From Photobacterium sp. CCB-ST2H9 (GTDB lineage Bacteria; Pseudomonadota; Gammaproteobacteria; Enterobacterales; Vibrionaceae): DNA of 64,000 nt. The notes beneath the pieces are model-generated. The model saw only the letters and a list, made by a program, of their open reading frames with translations. It searched no databases and was not told the origin of the DNA. The translations under genes and the position numbers were made by a program. Each line of letters begins with the position of its first letter. The first letter of the stretch is position 1. The stretch is taken from NCBI RefSeq assembly GCF_023151555.2, contig NZ_CP100426.1, positions 992,001 to 1,056,000 on the forward strand. Reading direction: 5' to 3'. Shown here piece after piece: positions 50,543 through 60,864 of this stretch.

Positions 50543-51397
50543 TTATTTTTTTGTTGTTGGCAATTGATGGCTAGGAATCTTTACTCGTCGAAATGGCATC
50601 GTCTCTTGATGCTCCCACCATCGACTATAATATATCCCTTCTTTTTTATCTAAAATATCGACTTCATGCTGACCATATTTCTCCAAAATATTTTGTATCT
50701 GTACTAATTGGTCTTTTGTCAGTATCAGATAGTTTTCACCATGCGTACTCACCTTATATAGGTGATACAAAAATGGCTTCTTCAACATCACTAGACTATA
50801 AATCCCCAACCAAGGCCAAGCACTCTCTTCTGGTTCAGGCTCTGGAATCGAGCCTAATTTCAAGAAAGAGAGTGAAGCAGCACCGGCACCCGCAAAAACC
50901 ATTGGTCCCGCGACAAAGAGCAGAATGACTGCGATTACAAAACCACCCATCATGCAATACTTCGCCATCTTTTGACGCTTTTCACTACCTACTTTGACGC
51001 CATAGGAATAAAATCCAGATGCCGTTATTTTCTGATAGTAGCGGGTTGGGAACCATTCAGCACCGAGTACAATAATTAAAATTGGTAACGAGACAACCAA
51101 AAAGCAGACTAGTATGACATTAATTATATCTTCTACATCTTTTGCAAACCAATACATTGGAAACAATGGCAAAAACACATATCCAAATAAAATAAGGAAG
51201 GGTAGCCCCCATTGACCAAATCGGCCCCAATAATCAACCTCCCACTCCATGATCGCGGGCTCATTTTTCACTTGCTTGATATAAATATCCCGACAACTTT
51301 TATATCTGTCTTCCCAATTATCAAGGCTAGGGTCATTATTCAATCGAAACTGAACACGCTGATATTTTTGTTTCGCCTTCTCTAATTCATTCATCAT
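50543..51397 (-). CDS. Putative immunity protein, paralogue 1 (cognate candidate)
   Basis: 284 residues, four membrane helices and the shared EPAIMEWEVDYWGRFGQWG and AEWFPTRYYQKITASGFYSYGVK blocks. It starts 2 bases after the effector stop without a strong RBS of its own, so translation is probably coupled. This makes it the best candidate for the immunity protein of the effector in the window. A basic C-terminal tail of about 12 residues is absent from the other paralogues. Confidence 0.72.
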   Translation of the reverse strand: MMNELEKAKQKYQRVQFRLNNDPSLDNWEDRYKSCRDIYIKQVKNEPAIMEWEVDYWGRFGQWGLPFLILFGYVFLPLFPMYWFAKDVEDIINVILVCFLVVSLPILIIVLGAEWFPTRYYQKITASGFYSYGVKVGSEKRQKMAKYCMMGGFVIAVILLFVAGPMVFAGAGAASLSFLKLGSIPEPEPEESAWPWLGIYSLVMLKKPFLYHLYKVSTHGENYLILTKDQLVQIQNILEKYGQHEVDILDKKEGIYYSRWWEHQETMPFRRVKIPSHQLPTTKK

Positions 51398-51399
51398 TT

Positions 51400-54300
51400 T
51401 TACTTTTTACCAACTAATATTAGTGAGTTTTTTTGTTTTTCCCCAAGTTTAACCGCTGCAGAATAAGGTTGAGATTCTTTTAAATCGGTTAATGTTTCAC
51501 CAAATGCACTTTCCAATTTTTCCACTGCTGTTTTTAATCCATATAGATGAAAGTCAGATGTCGTATTAACTGATGTTGGCATAATTTGCTTATCAAAACA
51601 ATGCGGGCCAATATGAGAGCCGTTTTTCTTTTGGCCTTCTAAATCATCAGGATACCAAACCATTAACAACAAAGAGTTTAACTGACTATTTTTTGGACGA
51701 GGGAGCCAAAAACGGTAGAGTTGGTTCATCATACCTGTCTCTTGCCAAGTGCTGATATAATCAATCTCATCATAAGGCCTAGCAGGGATGCGTGGCGAAA
51801 CACCAGTATTCAATATTTTAAATGGTCTTTTATTTACAACCCAATCCGGGATATATTTTTCTTTATTATCAACCTGAATAAATTCTACTGCTGAGTTATT
51901 TTTTCCATACCACAATGCATCAACCTTAACACATTTATTCCGTAATTCTATGGGAAAGTCAATCATTATCCAGTAACCACTGGCACTATACAACCCATCA
52001 GGAACCTTCATATTATAAGGTTTTACTTGTTGCGAGTAATCCTCGCCAGCCGTTGGCTGAATATAAATAATAGGTTTATTTTTTAGCCGCGTCAGTGCAT
52101 CTAAAGCTTTTTGATATCCATCTTTTGAATAATCCCATATAACTGAATCATCACCGACAAATTTCGTATTTACCCAAGGTGTTTTAATTAGCCAATCAGT
52201 AACATCATCTTCACGAGTGAAGTTCAAATAAGCTGTGCACACTGCATAGACTATACCAGCAACTATTGCGGGACCAGCTATAATCCAGGCTGGAATAGTC
52301 GCCCCGAACATACTTGCTAATTGGAGAGCACCTGTAAAAGCTTGGGCAGCTGTCGATGCGGCTTTCAAACCATGAACATATTTTATGGCTCCTTTTGCTT
52401 TCGGCATGTCGTAAAAGACAATCTGCCATGTCTCTAATATCCCAGCAATCGATAATGCAAGGTTGGCAGCTAAACCAACGACAATTGCTCGTCTTAGAAT
52501 ATATCGAGTTTCTTTATCTAACAAATGTATTTCTTTACTTGCCTTAAACAAATTTCTTGATCGAAGGTTATCTAGGGCATCTTCTTCAAGATGACTACCA
52601 TTGATTGCATCTAATACTCCTCTAGCTTCTGATAAATAAGTCGATTTATTCATACTCAGAACTGAGTCTGCGAAATAAGCTACGCGATATTGAATCGTAA
52701 GATAGTCCTTTTCATCCTTCTTATGTTTTTGGGATATATTTACGACGTCTTCTATCAAGGCTAAAAAGTTTAGTCCAGTAATTAGTAAATTCAGCCCTCT
52801 TGAACCTGAGCTTTCTACAGCGTCATAATATTTATTCGCTTGATTTACAATCAATGCCTTAAATATTTTTTTGAATTTCTTATCATTGATATCAAATAGA
52901 TAAAATATATTCAACCTGATCTTCAATATCTTATTTCTTTGCGCTTCAATTTCTTCTGCCGTTGCTCTGACTCTCCCATCTTCCATCCACATCAACCACA
53001 GGGTTGAATTTAATTCCTCCTTTCGAAATGCATCAAATTTACTTTGCATACCTTTTGTAAGATAAATCTCACCATTTGCTATTTGGTTTGATATTATATT
53101 TGAGATCCACCTTGTTCCCCATTTCATTTCAGGGGATTTTTGTACCACATCTAGTGAAAGTCTAAGTTGTTCATTAAGTGAATGACTAATTAATCGATTA
53201 ACAGAATGCAAACGTTGGTGGGAAAGTAAATTCACTGCACCCTTAGCAAATGAATTCTTAATATTTTTATATCGACTAAGAATGTTATTTTTATACCACT
53301 CCCATTTCATGAAAGACTCTTCTTTAAAAGCCCCCCAGAAACTTAATACACCAACAGTCAAAGCCGACTGATCCGCACGCGAACCTTGAAGATGCCACTG
53401 ATGAGACTCCTCAATAAGCTGACTTAACTGGTCAGAATTAAAACCCATTTCGGCAAGATGATTAAACGCATCATTTGGCCCATGTTCAATATATAATCGA
53501 ATGTACTTTTCAAGTTTATTTTTTAACTCCTGACTTCCTTGATAAAATATGCTCCCAACCAAGTTTATCAAAGGTTGGTCTGGGTTGAACTGATTTTTGT
53601 GCCTAATTAACTCATTACCTTGAAGTGTATGCTCAAACCCATATTGAAAATTTGTGACAAAAGAGACAAACTCATCGGAATGTTCTTCGCTCTCCAAATC
53701 AAAAGATAATAGTTCAGGCGATATTCCCAATGTATTGAGCATCACAAAAGAACATTTAGCAACATACTGAACCCAGTTATCATAGGCGACTTTCGATTCC
53801 GTAAGTCTCACAATTACTTCATTGACTTCTTTGAGTCGAATCCGTGATCGCCATTTTCTTGTTTGATCAATTTGTTCAATAAATTTATTTTTCCGAATAT
53901 TAAATGGTTCTTTTGTTTCTAAACCCAACTCATTAGCATAATTATTTAGTTGTGTGAAATAGCTAAGATTTGGCTTGTACCCCATTTTTTTAAGGTCAAT
54001 TTCTCTTTCATCAAGAATAGCGTTAGGTCCTCTCGATTCACGCAAGAAGTCTAACTTATCTATCATGGCCTTCGTTATTTTCGCATGAAGTAACTCCTTG
54101 CCTTCTAGCTCTTTCACCAGTGGATTATCTGGCAAAATTTTAGGGTTACAAAAATCCCCGACTGCTTTTGCCAGATTCAGCTCTTGTAGGTTTTTTTCCT
54201 GCCACTGCGACCGAAGATCATTAGCCAGAATAGTGAGTTTCAGGCTGTCTTCTGCCAGTGCAATGCCATCTTCGATGATCAGGATATCGGCATGCAGGGG

Positions 54301-57300
54301 TTTTTCCGGGTCAATTGTATCCAGATAGGGTTGGTTCGACTGAACCGGCGTGAAATGCTCTTTTTCTGCCTTAGCATCCTTATCGTTACTGCCGGGTTTA
54401 ACATCGGTGTCCGCTTGATTCGTCGGCGTCGTGGTATCAGCAAAGCGGTGATCCTGAATGGCAGGGCCGGCATCAATGTCGGCAACCAGTTGAGGCAAGT
54501 CATTGAAGACTTCTTCTTCACCTTTTGTGCTGACCAGCCTTTGGTTGAAATCGTAAACGGCACCGGCATTTTTCGTCAGTGCCTGACGGAATTCCGGATC
54601 GCCCGTAAACTGGCTGCGCTGTTTTTCTGTCCATTCCCGTTCAGAAAAGACAATGTACGCCCAGCCATTCAGGCTGTGGCACGGCAGGTAAGGCGTTTTC
54701 TCGTCGTTGCGTTCAAACAAGCCCTCAGCATAACGAAATTCATGCAATTCATCGGCATGCGGGTATCGTGCCGCGAGATTGGTATTCGCAGCAACATAGT
54801 AAACATACACATAGCCTTCGCGCAGTTGACGAATGGTCAGCGAATGAGCGGTTTCACTTGCAAGCGGATGGGCATGAACCTTGTACTTTTCACTTAAGGC
54901 TGCCTGAATCGGGTGTTTGCCCTGCTTCTGCGCCAGAACCAGACTTTGGTTATAAGGCGCTTCAACCTCATCCAGAGCGTAGCGGCCCAGACAGAGCTTG
55001 ATGGTCTGAATATCTGCTGCGGTCGTTAACGATGCCACGCGCACCACGGTTGCCTGAGGTGCCAGCAGGTTGTCCTGAGTCATCGGGGCGAAATTACCAC
55101 CGAGCTTCGGTTGCGCATAGTGGTACAGCATATTCTCGGCAAGGTTGTAATCTTCTACCAGAACGGCCGGGAAGGTATTCCGCTGCACGCCTTCTGCCCG
55201 ATTCTGAGGCGGATCGATTTTCAGCGTTTGACCGGTACGCAGACTGAACAGCGGGTCGGAGATATCCAGTCCGTTGATTTCAGCCAGTTGTTTCGGCGAC
55301 AAGTTATAAAGCGCAGCGATACTGCTCAGGCTCTCATGGCCCAGCGCATCATTGATCGCTTTCACCTCGTGAATTCTCGGTTCGGGGTTTTGTTCTTGCG
55401 TTTTATTTACGATCACGACATCCCCGGCCATGACGTGATCAGTTTCGCTCACCTTCTGAAGATAAGGGTTGTATTCCAGCAACATGGCTTGCGAGATACC
55501 GGCGCTCGCCGCCACTTCATCCAACGTGGCGTCTTTTTTCACCGGAAAATAATCAATTTTCATCACCGCGCTTTCTTCTGCTGCGTCCGGTGCTTCTAAC
55601 GGCAGAATCAAGGTTTCACCGGGGAAAATATGGTCTTTGCGATCACCGACCTGATAATCCGGATTCAGTTCAAGCAGCTCACTGAGTTTGATTTCATGGG
55701 CTTTGGCAATCGCAGTCAGGGTATCTCCTTTCCGGATGGTATACAGTTGCCCCTGTCCCTGATGCTGAACCACATCCACCAGATTTTGCTCCGCGGCTTT
55801 GCGCATCGCTTCCAGATCGAGCAGCGTGGCATGTTTATCCAGCCACGTCCCATCCATCTGGTCAAATTCCTGCTGGGTCAGTTTGTGCGGGGAATACAAA
55901 AGATGCTGCCGTTTCGCAGGCTGATCCTGAACCCGCCAAGGCAGGATCAGCGTACTGAGTTCATGGTCATCCAGTAATTCATCAGATAACTGACCCGCAA
56001 CTGACTTCGTCGCCTGATACTGCCAGTTGTCATCATCTGGGGTGATTTTATATTCATGGAGCAGTGCATCGGCCATGAAATGGTAATAGTAACCAGAGGT
56101 CGGCAGGGCTAACCGGTGTCCAATTTCAACGGCCAGCTGTACCGGTATAAACGCATCATGCGCCTGATGCGTGTTAACCGGGTCTGGCATCACCGAATTA
56201 ATGGATGTTTTCAGAACACCCGCACCGCTTTTCACTTGCAGCGACTTCGCTTCATTCACCCGCAGCTTTGACACATAAACGACTGAATCTTTATTTTCAA
56301 CACGCTTCAAAGCTTCCGTTTCTGTTTCCGCTGCAGTGGGCGCGACGGTGATGACCTCATCTAACTTCAGTGCTTTGAATGTATCTTCAGAACAGGTCAG
56401 TTCCACTGCGTACTCAAATTTCGGTGAATCATTCAAGGGCTCTTTCAGATACACCACGGCTGTTTGGGTCGCTTTCAGGTCCTCCAGAAGGCACATCCCT
56501 AAATCCAGCCATGGCTTCTCGTCTGACGATTCACCTGTAGGTAATTGCACGCTGTGGATCGGTGCTGTATGCGCCTGCATTTCAAATGCCTTCGTTTCCG
56601 AGTACACCGACAATTCGTCCAGCGTGGTCGAGATTTGGGCAAGACTATCAGATCTTTCTTCCAGCTCATCAAGTTGCTGAACTGTCATCTGACGGGGTGA
56701 AAAAAGCACTTTCACGCCAGAGGTATCTTTCTGGTGTTCCCCCTGAATTTTGTAAGGGACCCAGAACTGAGGCAACGGATAGCCATCCGCCTCACGATGC
56801 TCATGTTCAGTGCTATATTTGGCTCGATTCCGGTAGTAAACAATGTCGATGTCGCGATATTGCCCGTCTGGTGTGATTTCCAGCTCTCGCCATACTTTTC
56901 CTTTCCAGAAAATATACAGATAGCCGCTTTTCAGATCCGCCGCATTCGCTTTATCTTGTTTCTCACTGAGATAGACCAGCGCCCGAACCGGGACCAGAAC
57001 ATTATCCCATTCAGCCATTGATACGGCTTTTTCCACAGGCTGGAGATTTTCTGCCAGCAATAATCGTATCGATGCCGGAACATCCTGCATCGGCAAGGAT
57101 ATATACAGATTTCTAGGTTCTGTATTCAAACCCTCAAACACAGCCAGACTACGATGCTTGGTCTGGTTATCTTTTTGTGGTTTGGCAATCTTTTCTGATT
57201 GTTCATCCGTTTTGGATAAAGACAGGGTCGAACTGTTGGGTGCCCATTGCCCCGCAAGTTCAATCACAATTTTATGTTCCGGTATCGGTTCCGACTTCGT

Positions 57301-57429
57301 CTCTGCAGGCGACTTGCTAGGCGACACATAGCTTTCCAGATCGGTCAGCGGCGTATAGTGCGCCTTCACATAACGGACTGGTGGTTGATTCTCATTCCCT
57401 TGATTCGGATCTTTTTTATCTGACGACAT
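51400..57429 (-). CDS. Large LysM/VasX-like pore-forming effector (type VI-type)
   Basis: 2009 residues. About 110-260 and 410-520: beta-rich segments with a VPVRALVYLSE/LKSGYLYIF pattern. About 560-745: three LysM-type repeats (YTIRKGDTLTAIAKAHEI; DATLDEVAASAGISQAMLL; LGHESLSSIAALYNLS). About 800-960: a VasX-N-like stretch (LCLGRYALDEVEAP, TIRQLREGYVYVYY, GWAYIVFSEREW). About 1645-1740: hydrophobic helices (VVGLAANLALSIAGIL, IPAWIIAGPAIVAGIVYAV), as in pore-forming VasX or colicins. No signal peptide. The 3' third is AT-richer than the 5' part, suggesting a swapped toxin end. Immunity-like genes follow. Confidence 0.72.
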   Translation of the reverse strand: MSSDKKDPNQGNENQPPVRYVKAHYTPLTDLESYVSPSKSPAETKSEPIPEHKIVIELAGQWAPNSSTLSLSKTDEQSEKIAKPQKDNQTKHRSLAVFEGLNTEPRNLYISLPMQDVPASIRLLLAENLQPVEKAVSMAEWDNVLVPVRALVYLSEKQDKANAADLKSGYLYIFWKGKVWRELEITPDGQYRDIDIVYYRNRAKYSTEHEHREADGYPLPQFWVPYKIQGEHQKDTSGVKVLFSPRQMTVQQLDELEERSDSLAQISTTLDELSVYSETKAFEMQAHTAPIHSVQLPTGESSDEKPWLDLGMCLLEDLKATQTAVVYLKEPLNDSPKFEYAVELTCSEDTFKALKLDEVITVAPTAAETETEALKRVENKDSVVYVSKLRVNEAKSLQVKSGAGVLKTSINSVMPDPVNTHQAHDAFIPVQLAVEIGHRLALPTSGYYYHFMADALLHEYKITPDDDNWQYQATKSVAGQLSDELLDDHELSTLILPWRVQDQPAKRQHLLYSPHKLTQQEFDQMDGTWLDKHATLLDLEAMRKAAEQNLVDVVQHQGQGQLYTIRKGDTLTAIAKAHEIKLSELLELNPDYQVGDRKDHIFPGETLILPLEAPDAAEESAVMKIDYFPVKKDATLDEVAASAGISQAMLLEYNPYLQKVSETDHVMAGDVVIVNKTQEQNPEPRIHEVKAINDALGHESLSSIAALYNLSPKQLAEINGLDISDPLFSLRTGQTLKIDPPQNRAEGVQRNTFPAVLVEDYNLAENMLYHYAQPKLGGNFAPMTQDNLLAPQATVVRVASLTTAADIQTIKLCLGRYALDEVEAPYNQSLVLAQKQGKHPIQAALSEKYKVHAHPLASETAHSLTIRQLREGYVYVYYVAANTNLAARYPHADELHEFRYAEGLFERNDEKTPYLPCHSLNGWAYIVFSEREWTEKQRSQFTGDPEFRQALTKNAGAVYDFNQRLVSTKGEEEVFNDLPQLVADIDAGPAIQDHRFADTTTPTNQADTDVKPGSNDKDAKAEKEHFTPVQSNQPYLDTIDPEKPLHADILIIEDGIALAEDSLKLTILANDLRSQWQEKNLQELNLAKAVGDFCNPKILPDNPLVKELEGKELLHAKITKAMIDKLDFLRESRGPNAILDEREIDLKKMGYKPNLSYFTQLNNYANELGLETKEPFNIRKNKFIEQIDQTRKWRSRIRLKEVNEVIVRLTESKVAYDNWVQYVAKCSFVMLNTLGISPELLSFDLESEEHSDEFVSFVTNFQYGFEHTLQGNELIRHKNQFNPDQPLINLVGSIFYQGSQELKNKLEKYIRLYIEHGPNDAFNHLAEMGFNSDQLSQLIEESHQWHLQGSRADQSALTVGVLSFWGAFKEESFMKWEWYKNNILSRYKNIKNSFAKGAVNLLSHQRLHSVNRLISHSLNEQLRLSLDVVQKSPEMKWGTRWISNIISNQIANGEIYLTKGMQSKFDAFRKEELNSTLWLMWMEDGRVRATAEEIEAQRNKILKIRLNIFYLFDINDKKFKKIFKALIVNQANKYYDAVESSGSRGLNLLITGLNFLALIEDVVNISQKHKKDEKDYLTIQYRVAYFADSVLSMNKSTYLSEARGVLDAINGSHLEEDALDNLRSRNLFKASKEIHLLDKETRYILRRAIVVGLAANLALSIAGILETWQIVFYDMPKAKGAIKYVHGLKAASTAAQAFTGALQLASMFGATIPAWIIAGPAIVAGIVYAVCTAYLNFTREDDVTDWLIKTPWVNTKFVGDDSVIWDYSKDGYQKALDALTRLKNKPIIYIQPTAGEDYSQQVKPYNMKVPDGLYSASGYWIMIDFPIELRNKCVKVDALWYGKNNSAVEFIQVDNKEKYIPDWVVNKRPFKILNTGVSPRIPARPYDEIDYISTWQETGMMNQLYRFWLPRPKNSQLNSLLLMVWYPDDLEGQKKNGSHIGPHCFDKQIMPTSVNTTSDFHLYGLKTAVEKLESAFGETLTDLKESQPYSAAVKLGEKQKNSLILVGKK

Positions 57430-57692
57430 GTGAAATCTACTACTTTGTTATTTGGGGGAGATTGTTATTATTTTTTTGACTGTTCTTGAGAGAGGAAAAA
57501 AGAGACAGCCTTACATATGCCTGCCTGATTGCCAGGAAAGCAGCATGATTCTTTTAAAAAGAACAGGTTCCCAGAATATCAAAACAATATCTTGCGCAAC
57601 AATGTTGATAACAAGTCAACGCGGGCGATAGGAACAAAGATCAAAAATATAAAATTATTTGTCAGATACATTTAATTTATCTGCATAAAGAA
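57430..57692. promoter_or_regulatory. Upstream region of the effector gene
   Basis: AT-rich 260 bases between the effector start and the tct terminator; must contain the effector promoter. The GGAG-like RBS is poor. No operator recognised. Confidence 0.4.
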
Positions 57693-57720
57693 AAAAGCAG
57701 CCCCTGTAGGGACTGCTTTT
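57693..57720 (-). terminator. Terminator of tct operon
   Basis: On the minus strand, AAAAGCAG...CTGCTTTT stem with additional CCC/GGG pairs, followed by TTTTTTC. Confidence 0.85.
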
Positions 57721-57758
57721 GATCGGTATTTGCAAAGTACACTTATTTGGCTGGTTTT

Positions 57759-59300
57759 TTACACCTGTGGTGCCCCTTCTTTGGCAGCAACTTCAGCAGC
57801 AAGCTTGCGCTTGTCACGCCAGTTACTGAATAAAGGCATCAGTAAAGCAAGGACCGCCAGAATCATGATGGTTAATGTCAATGGACGCTCCCAGAGGAAG
57901 GCAAAAGAACCATCAGAAAGTGTCAGCGAGCGACTGAGATTTTTCTCGAGAATATCGCCCAGAATAAAGCCCAGTAACATGGGAGCCATCGGGAAATTCA
58001 GCAGCTTCAGGAAAGTTGCCACAACGGTGATTAACACCATCAGCTGAATATCGAAGGCATTAAAGCTGACCAGATACACACCGGTGATCGAGAAGAACAG
58101 AATCAGCGGGATCAGAATCGGGCGCGGAATGACCAGCAGTCGTGAGATGTACGGAATCAGCGGCAGGTTCAGAATCAGCAGCACCAGGTTACCGAAGTAC
58201 ATGGAAATGATCACCGACCAGAAAACATCCGGATTGTCGACGAACAGACGTGGTCCCGGTTGAATACCATAAGCAATCAGTGCACCCAGCATAATGGCCG
58301 TGGTGCCTGACCCCGGAATCCCCAAAGTCAGCAGCGGGACAAACGAACCGGTTGAAGCCGCGTTATTCGCAGATTCCGGTGCTGCCAGACCACGCAATGC
58401 ACCTTTCCCGAACTTCTCTTTTTCCGCTTTCGGTGCCAGATTCCGCTCCATGCCGTAGCTCAGGAAAGACGCGATTGTCGCACCTGCACCCGGCAAAACG
58501 CCAACCAGAAAACCAAACACCGATGAACGGGCGATGGTCGGGGCCACATGCTTCACTTCTTCTTTGCTCAGCTTCATGCTACCCAGATTGTTCATGTCCA
58601 TCTGGGCATCTTCTTGCTTGTGCTCACCGCGCAGCACCGTCATCACCACTTCCGTCAGTGCGAAGGTTGCCATCGCCAGCAGCAGGAAGCTGATGCCGTC
58701 GATCAGATCCACATTATCAAAAGTAAACCGCGGAACACCGGTCATCACGTCGTTCCCGACCGTTGAGATCATCAGACCGAACACCGTCATCATCAGGGCT
58801 TTCAGCACCTGTCCCTTGCCAGAGAAAGCGGCAACCGCCGTCAGACCCAGGATCATCAGGGCAAAGTAGTCACTGGACTGAAAGCTCAGCGACACTTTTG
58901 CCAGTGCCGGTGCCGCAAACAGCAGGATGATGGCCCCGACGGTACCACCGGTGAAGGAAGAATATGCGGCCAGAGCCAGCGCTTTACCGGCCTGATTTTT
59001 CTGTGCCAGCGGGAAGCCGTCAAATGCCGTCACCACTGTACTGGAACAGCCCGGTGCGTTAATCAGAATGGAAGACGTCGAACCACCAAACACGGCACCA
59101 TAGTAGACGCCTGCCATCAGAATAATTCCGGAAGCCGGATCCAGACCGTAGGTAATCGGGATCATCAGGGCAATCGCAGAAATCGGCCCCAGGCCCGGCA
59201 GCATGCCGATAAATGTACCCGCGAAACAACCGACCACAACCATCATCAGATTGAACGGCATCACCGCCGTGCTCAATCCTGTCAAGATTCCATCAAACAT
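57759..59300 (-). CDS. tctA: Tripartite tricarboxylate transporter large permease, TctA family
   Basis: 513 residues from the ATG at 59300, chosen for GGAGG 9 bases upstream. About 11-12 membrane helices. TctA motifs: GMLPGLGPISAIALMIPITYGLDP (near residue 30), VYYGAVFGGSTSSILINAPG, and the repeat-related GVLPGAGATIASFLSYG and LGIPGSGTTAIMLGALIAYG. It is the channel subunit moving citrate, tricarballylate or another carboxylate. Last gene of a C-B-A operon, with 4 bases to tctB. Confidence 0.9.
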   Translation of the reverse strand: MFDGILTGLSTAVMPFNLMMVVVGCFAGTFIGMLPGLGPISAIALMIPITYGLDPASGIILMAGVYYGAVFGGSTSSILINAPGCSSTVVTAFDGFPLAQKNQAGKALALAAYSSFTGGTVGAIILLFAAPALAKVSLSFQSSDYFALMILGLTAVAAFSGKGQVLKALMMTVFGLMISTVGNDVMTGVPRFTFDNVDLIDGISFLLLAMATFALTEVVMTVLRGEHKQEDAQMDMNNLGSMKLSKEEVKHVAPTIARSSVFGFLVGVLPGAGATIASFLSYGMERNLAPKAEKEKFGKGALRGLAAPESANNAASTGSFVPLLTLGIPGSGTTAIMLGALIAYGIQPGPRLFVDNPDVFWSVIISMYFGNLVLLILNLPLIPYISRLLVIPRPILIPLILFFSITGVYLVSFNAFDIQLMVLITVVATFLKLLNFPMAPMLLGFILGDILEKNLSRSLTLSDGSFAFLWERPLTLTIMILAVLALLMPLFSNWRDKRKLAAEVAAKEGAPQV

Positions 59301-59304
59301 CAGG

Positions 59305-59778
59305 TTATCCTCCAAGCAGGCCAGTAATGAGACGACCAGGCGCCAGATAAATGTCGAGGATCTGAGTCAGCAGGAACCAGAAACCGGCAGCAAATGGGAC
59401 AGATGCCAGCAACAAAATCTTCGGGCGACGCTCACCCAGCAGCCAGAAGCCCCCCACCAGAAAAACAACCGTCGACAGCAGGAAACCAATCCATTCCAGT
59501 GCCGCAGCAAAAATCAGCATCAGCACCAGCAATTTCGCCATCAGCACAAAATCCAGTCCGGTCAGATCCAGTTTGTCTGTTTCGCTGCGGCTGGCTGTCA
59601 GCAACTGACACAATGAAAAGAAAATGCCCATTCCGGCCAGTGCCAACGGCAGAGATTTCGCGTGAAACGGCTGAAATTCATCTCCGGGGAACAAAACAAT
59701 TTCACTGCCGTAGTATCCGTAGGCGATGGACAGGCACAGAAACACCAGCCCACCGATATGATCTTTTGTTATCGTCAT
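59305..59778 (-). CDS. tctB: Tripartite tricarboxylate transporter small permease, TctB family
   Basis: 157 residues, four membrane helices, in the usual TctB size range. Several in-frame starts lie close together; the ATG at 59778 has GAGG 6 bases upstream. Poorly conserved family, called mainly from size, topology and position between tctC and tctA. Confidence 0.82.
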   Translation of the reverse strand: MTITKDHIGGLVFLCLSIAYGYYGSEIVLFPGDEFQPFHAKSLPLALAGMGIFFSLCQLLTASRSETDKLDLTGLDFVLMAKLLVLMLIFAAALEWIGFLLSTVVFLVGGFWLLGERRPKILLLASVPFAAGFWFLLTQILDIYLAPGRLITGLLGG

Positions 59779-59835
59779 GGTCATCCTCACCACTATCAGA
59801 CCCGGCCTTCATTGCTAAGGCCGCTTTGTTACCAC

Positions 59836-59861
59836 GCGCACCACCCGGGCAGGCGGTGCGC
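59836..59861 (-). terminator. Intercistronic hairpin between tctC and tctB
   Basis: GCGCACC / GGTGCGC stem with extra pairs and no T-tract. More likely an mRNA-stabilising or attenuating element that raises the binding-protein level over the permease genes than a full terminator. Confidence 0.55.
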
Positions 59862-59883
59862 AACAACGTCATTCAGACAGGGA

Positions 59884-60864
59884 TTATTTCAGGAAGCCCA
59901 GCTCACGCATCAGGTTGCCAATTTCTGTTTCCTGCTGAGCCAGGAAGGCAACGAATTCTTTCCGCGGCTTGTAGATTTCAGTCCAGCCGTAGCGATCACG
60001 TACGGTTTGCCACTCTTTCGTGTTGTACATTTTGCCCAGGACTTCGGCAAACTCATCCGCTTTCTGCTCGCTGATGCCAGGAGCTGCGAAGAAGCCGCGC
60101 CAGTTTACGAAAGTCGCGTCATATCCCAGTTCCTGCAGTGTCGGAACATCCGGTGCTGATGGAGAACGCTTGTCGCCCGTCATTGCAAGAATACGGATCT
60201 CACCGGCATCTGCCAGGCTCAGCGCTTCACTCAAACCGGTCGACAGCAGTGTGGTTTCACCAGACAGCAGGCCAGCCATGGCTTTACCACCCGCATCATA
60301 GGCCAGATATTTCAGACGGCGCGGCTCACCACCACCGGCTTTAAAGGCCATTGCAGCAACCAGATGGTCCATGCTGCCGCGGGCAGAACCGCCAGCCACC
60401 GTGATGCTGCTCGGGTCTTTTTTATAATCGTTCACGATTTCAGTGAAGCTTTTGTATTTGGAGTTTGCCGGCACAATAAAGGCAGCATAATCACCGACGG
60501 TCGCAGCAACCGGGGTCAGGTCACGGAATGACTGAGGGAACACTTTAGACAGCGAACGAATCACAATAGGTGTGGAATTAACCATCAGAGTGTCGGTGGA
60601 TTGTTCCGCTGTTTTGATCAGGTAAGCAATTGCTTTACCGCCGCCGCCACCGGACATATTTTCGTATGAAATGGTGTCGACCAGATTGGCATGAGACAGA
60701 ACTTCACCCGTACCACGAGCCGTGCTGTCCCAGCCGCCACCGGCACCGCCCGGGACCAGGAAATGAATCGTATCGACTTTCGCCTGAGCACTCATACTCA
60801 GTGCAGAAGCCATAATGGCAGCGAGTACAGACACACGTTTGCGGGATATAAACTGAGTAAACAT
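59884..60864 (-). CDS. tctC: Tripartite tricarboxylate transporter substrate-binding protein, TctC/Bug family
   Basis: 326 residues with a Sec signal peptide (VSVLAAIMASALSMSAQA, cleavage at about 29). Bug-family signs: IHFLVPGGAGGGWDSTARG (37-55, ligand loop), ENMSGGGGGKAIAYL and PDVPTLQELGYDATFVNWRG. It delivers a carboxylate to TctAB. First gene of the operon, divergent from the two-component system. Confidence 0.9.
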   Translation of the reverse strand: MFTQFISRKRVSVLAAIMASALSMSAQAKVDTIHFLVPGGAGGGWDSTARGTGEVLSHANLVDTISYENMSGGGGGKAIAYLIKTAEQSTDTLMVNSTPIVIRSLSKVFPQSFRDLTPVAATVGDYAAFIVPANSKYKSFTEIVNDYKKDPSSITVAGGSARGSMDHLVAAMAFKAGGGEPRRLKYLAYDAGGKAMAGLLSGETTLLSTGLSEALSLADAGEIRILAMTGDKRSPSAPDVPTLQELGYDATFVNWRGFFAAPGISEQKADEFAEVLGKMYNTKEWQTVRDRYGWTEIYKPRKEFVAFLAQQETEIGNLMRELGFLK

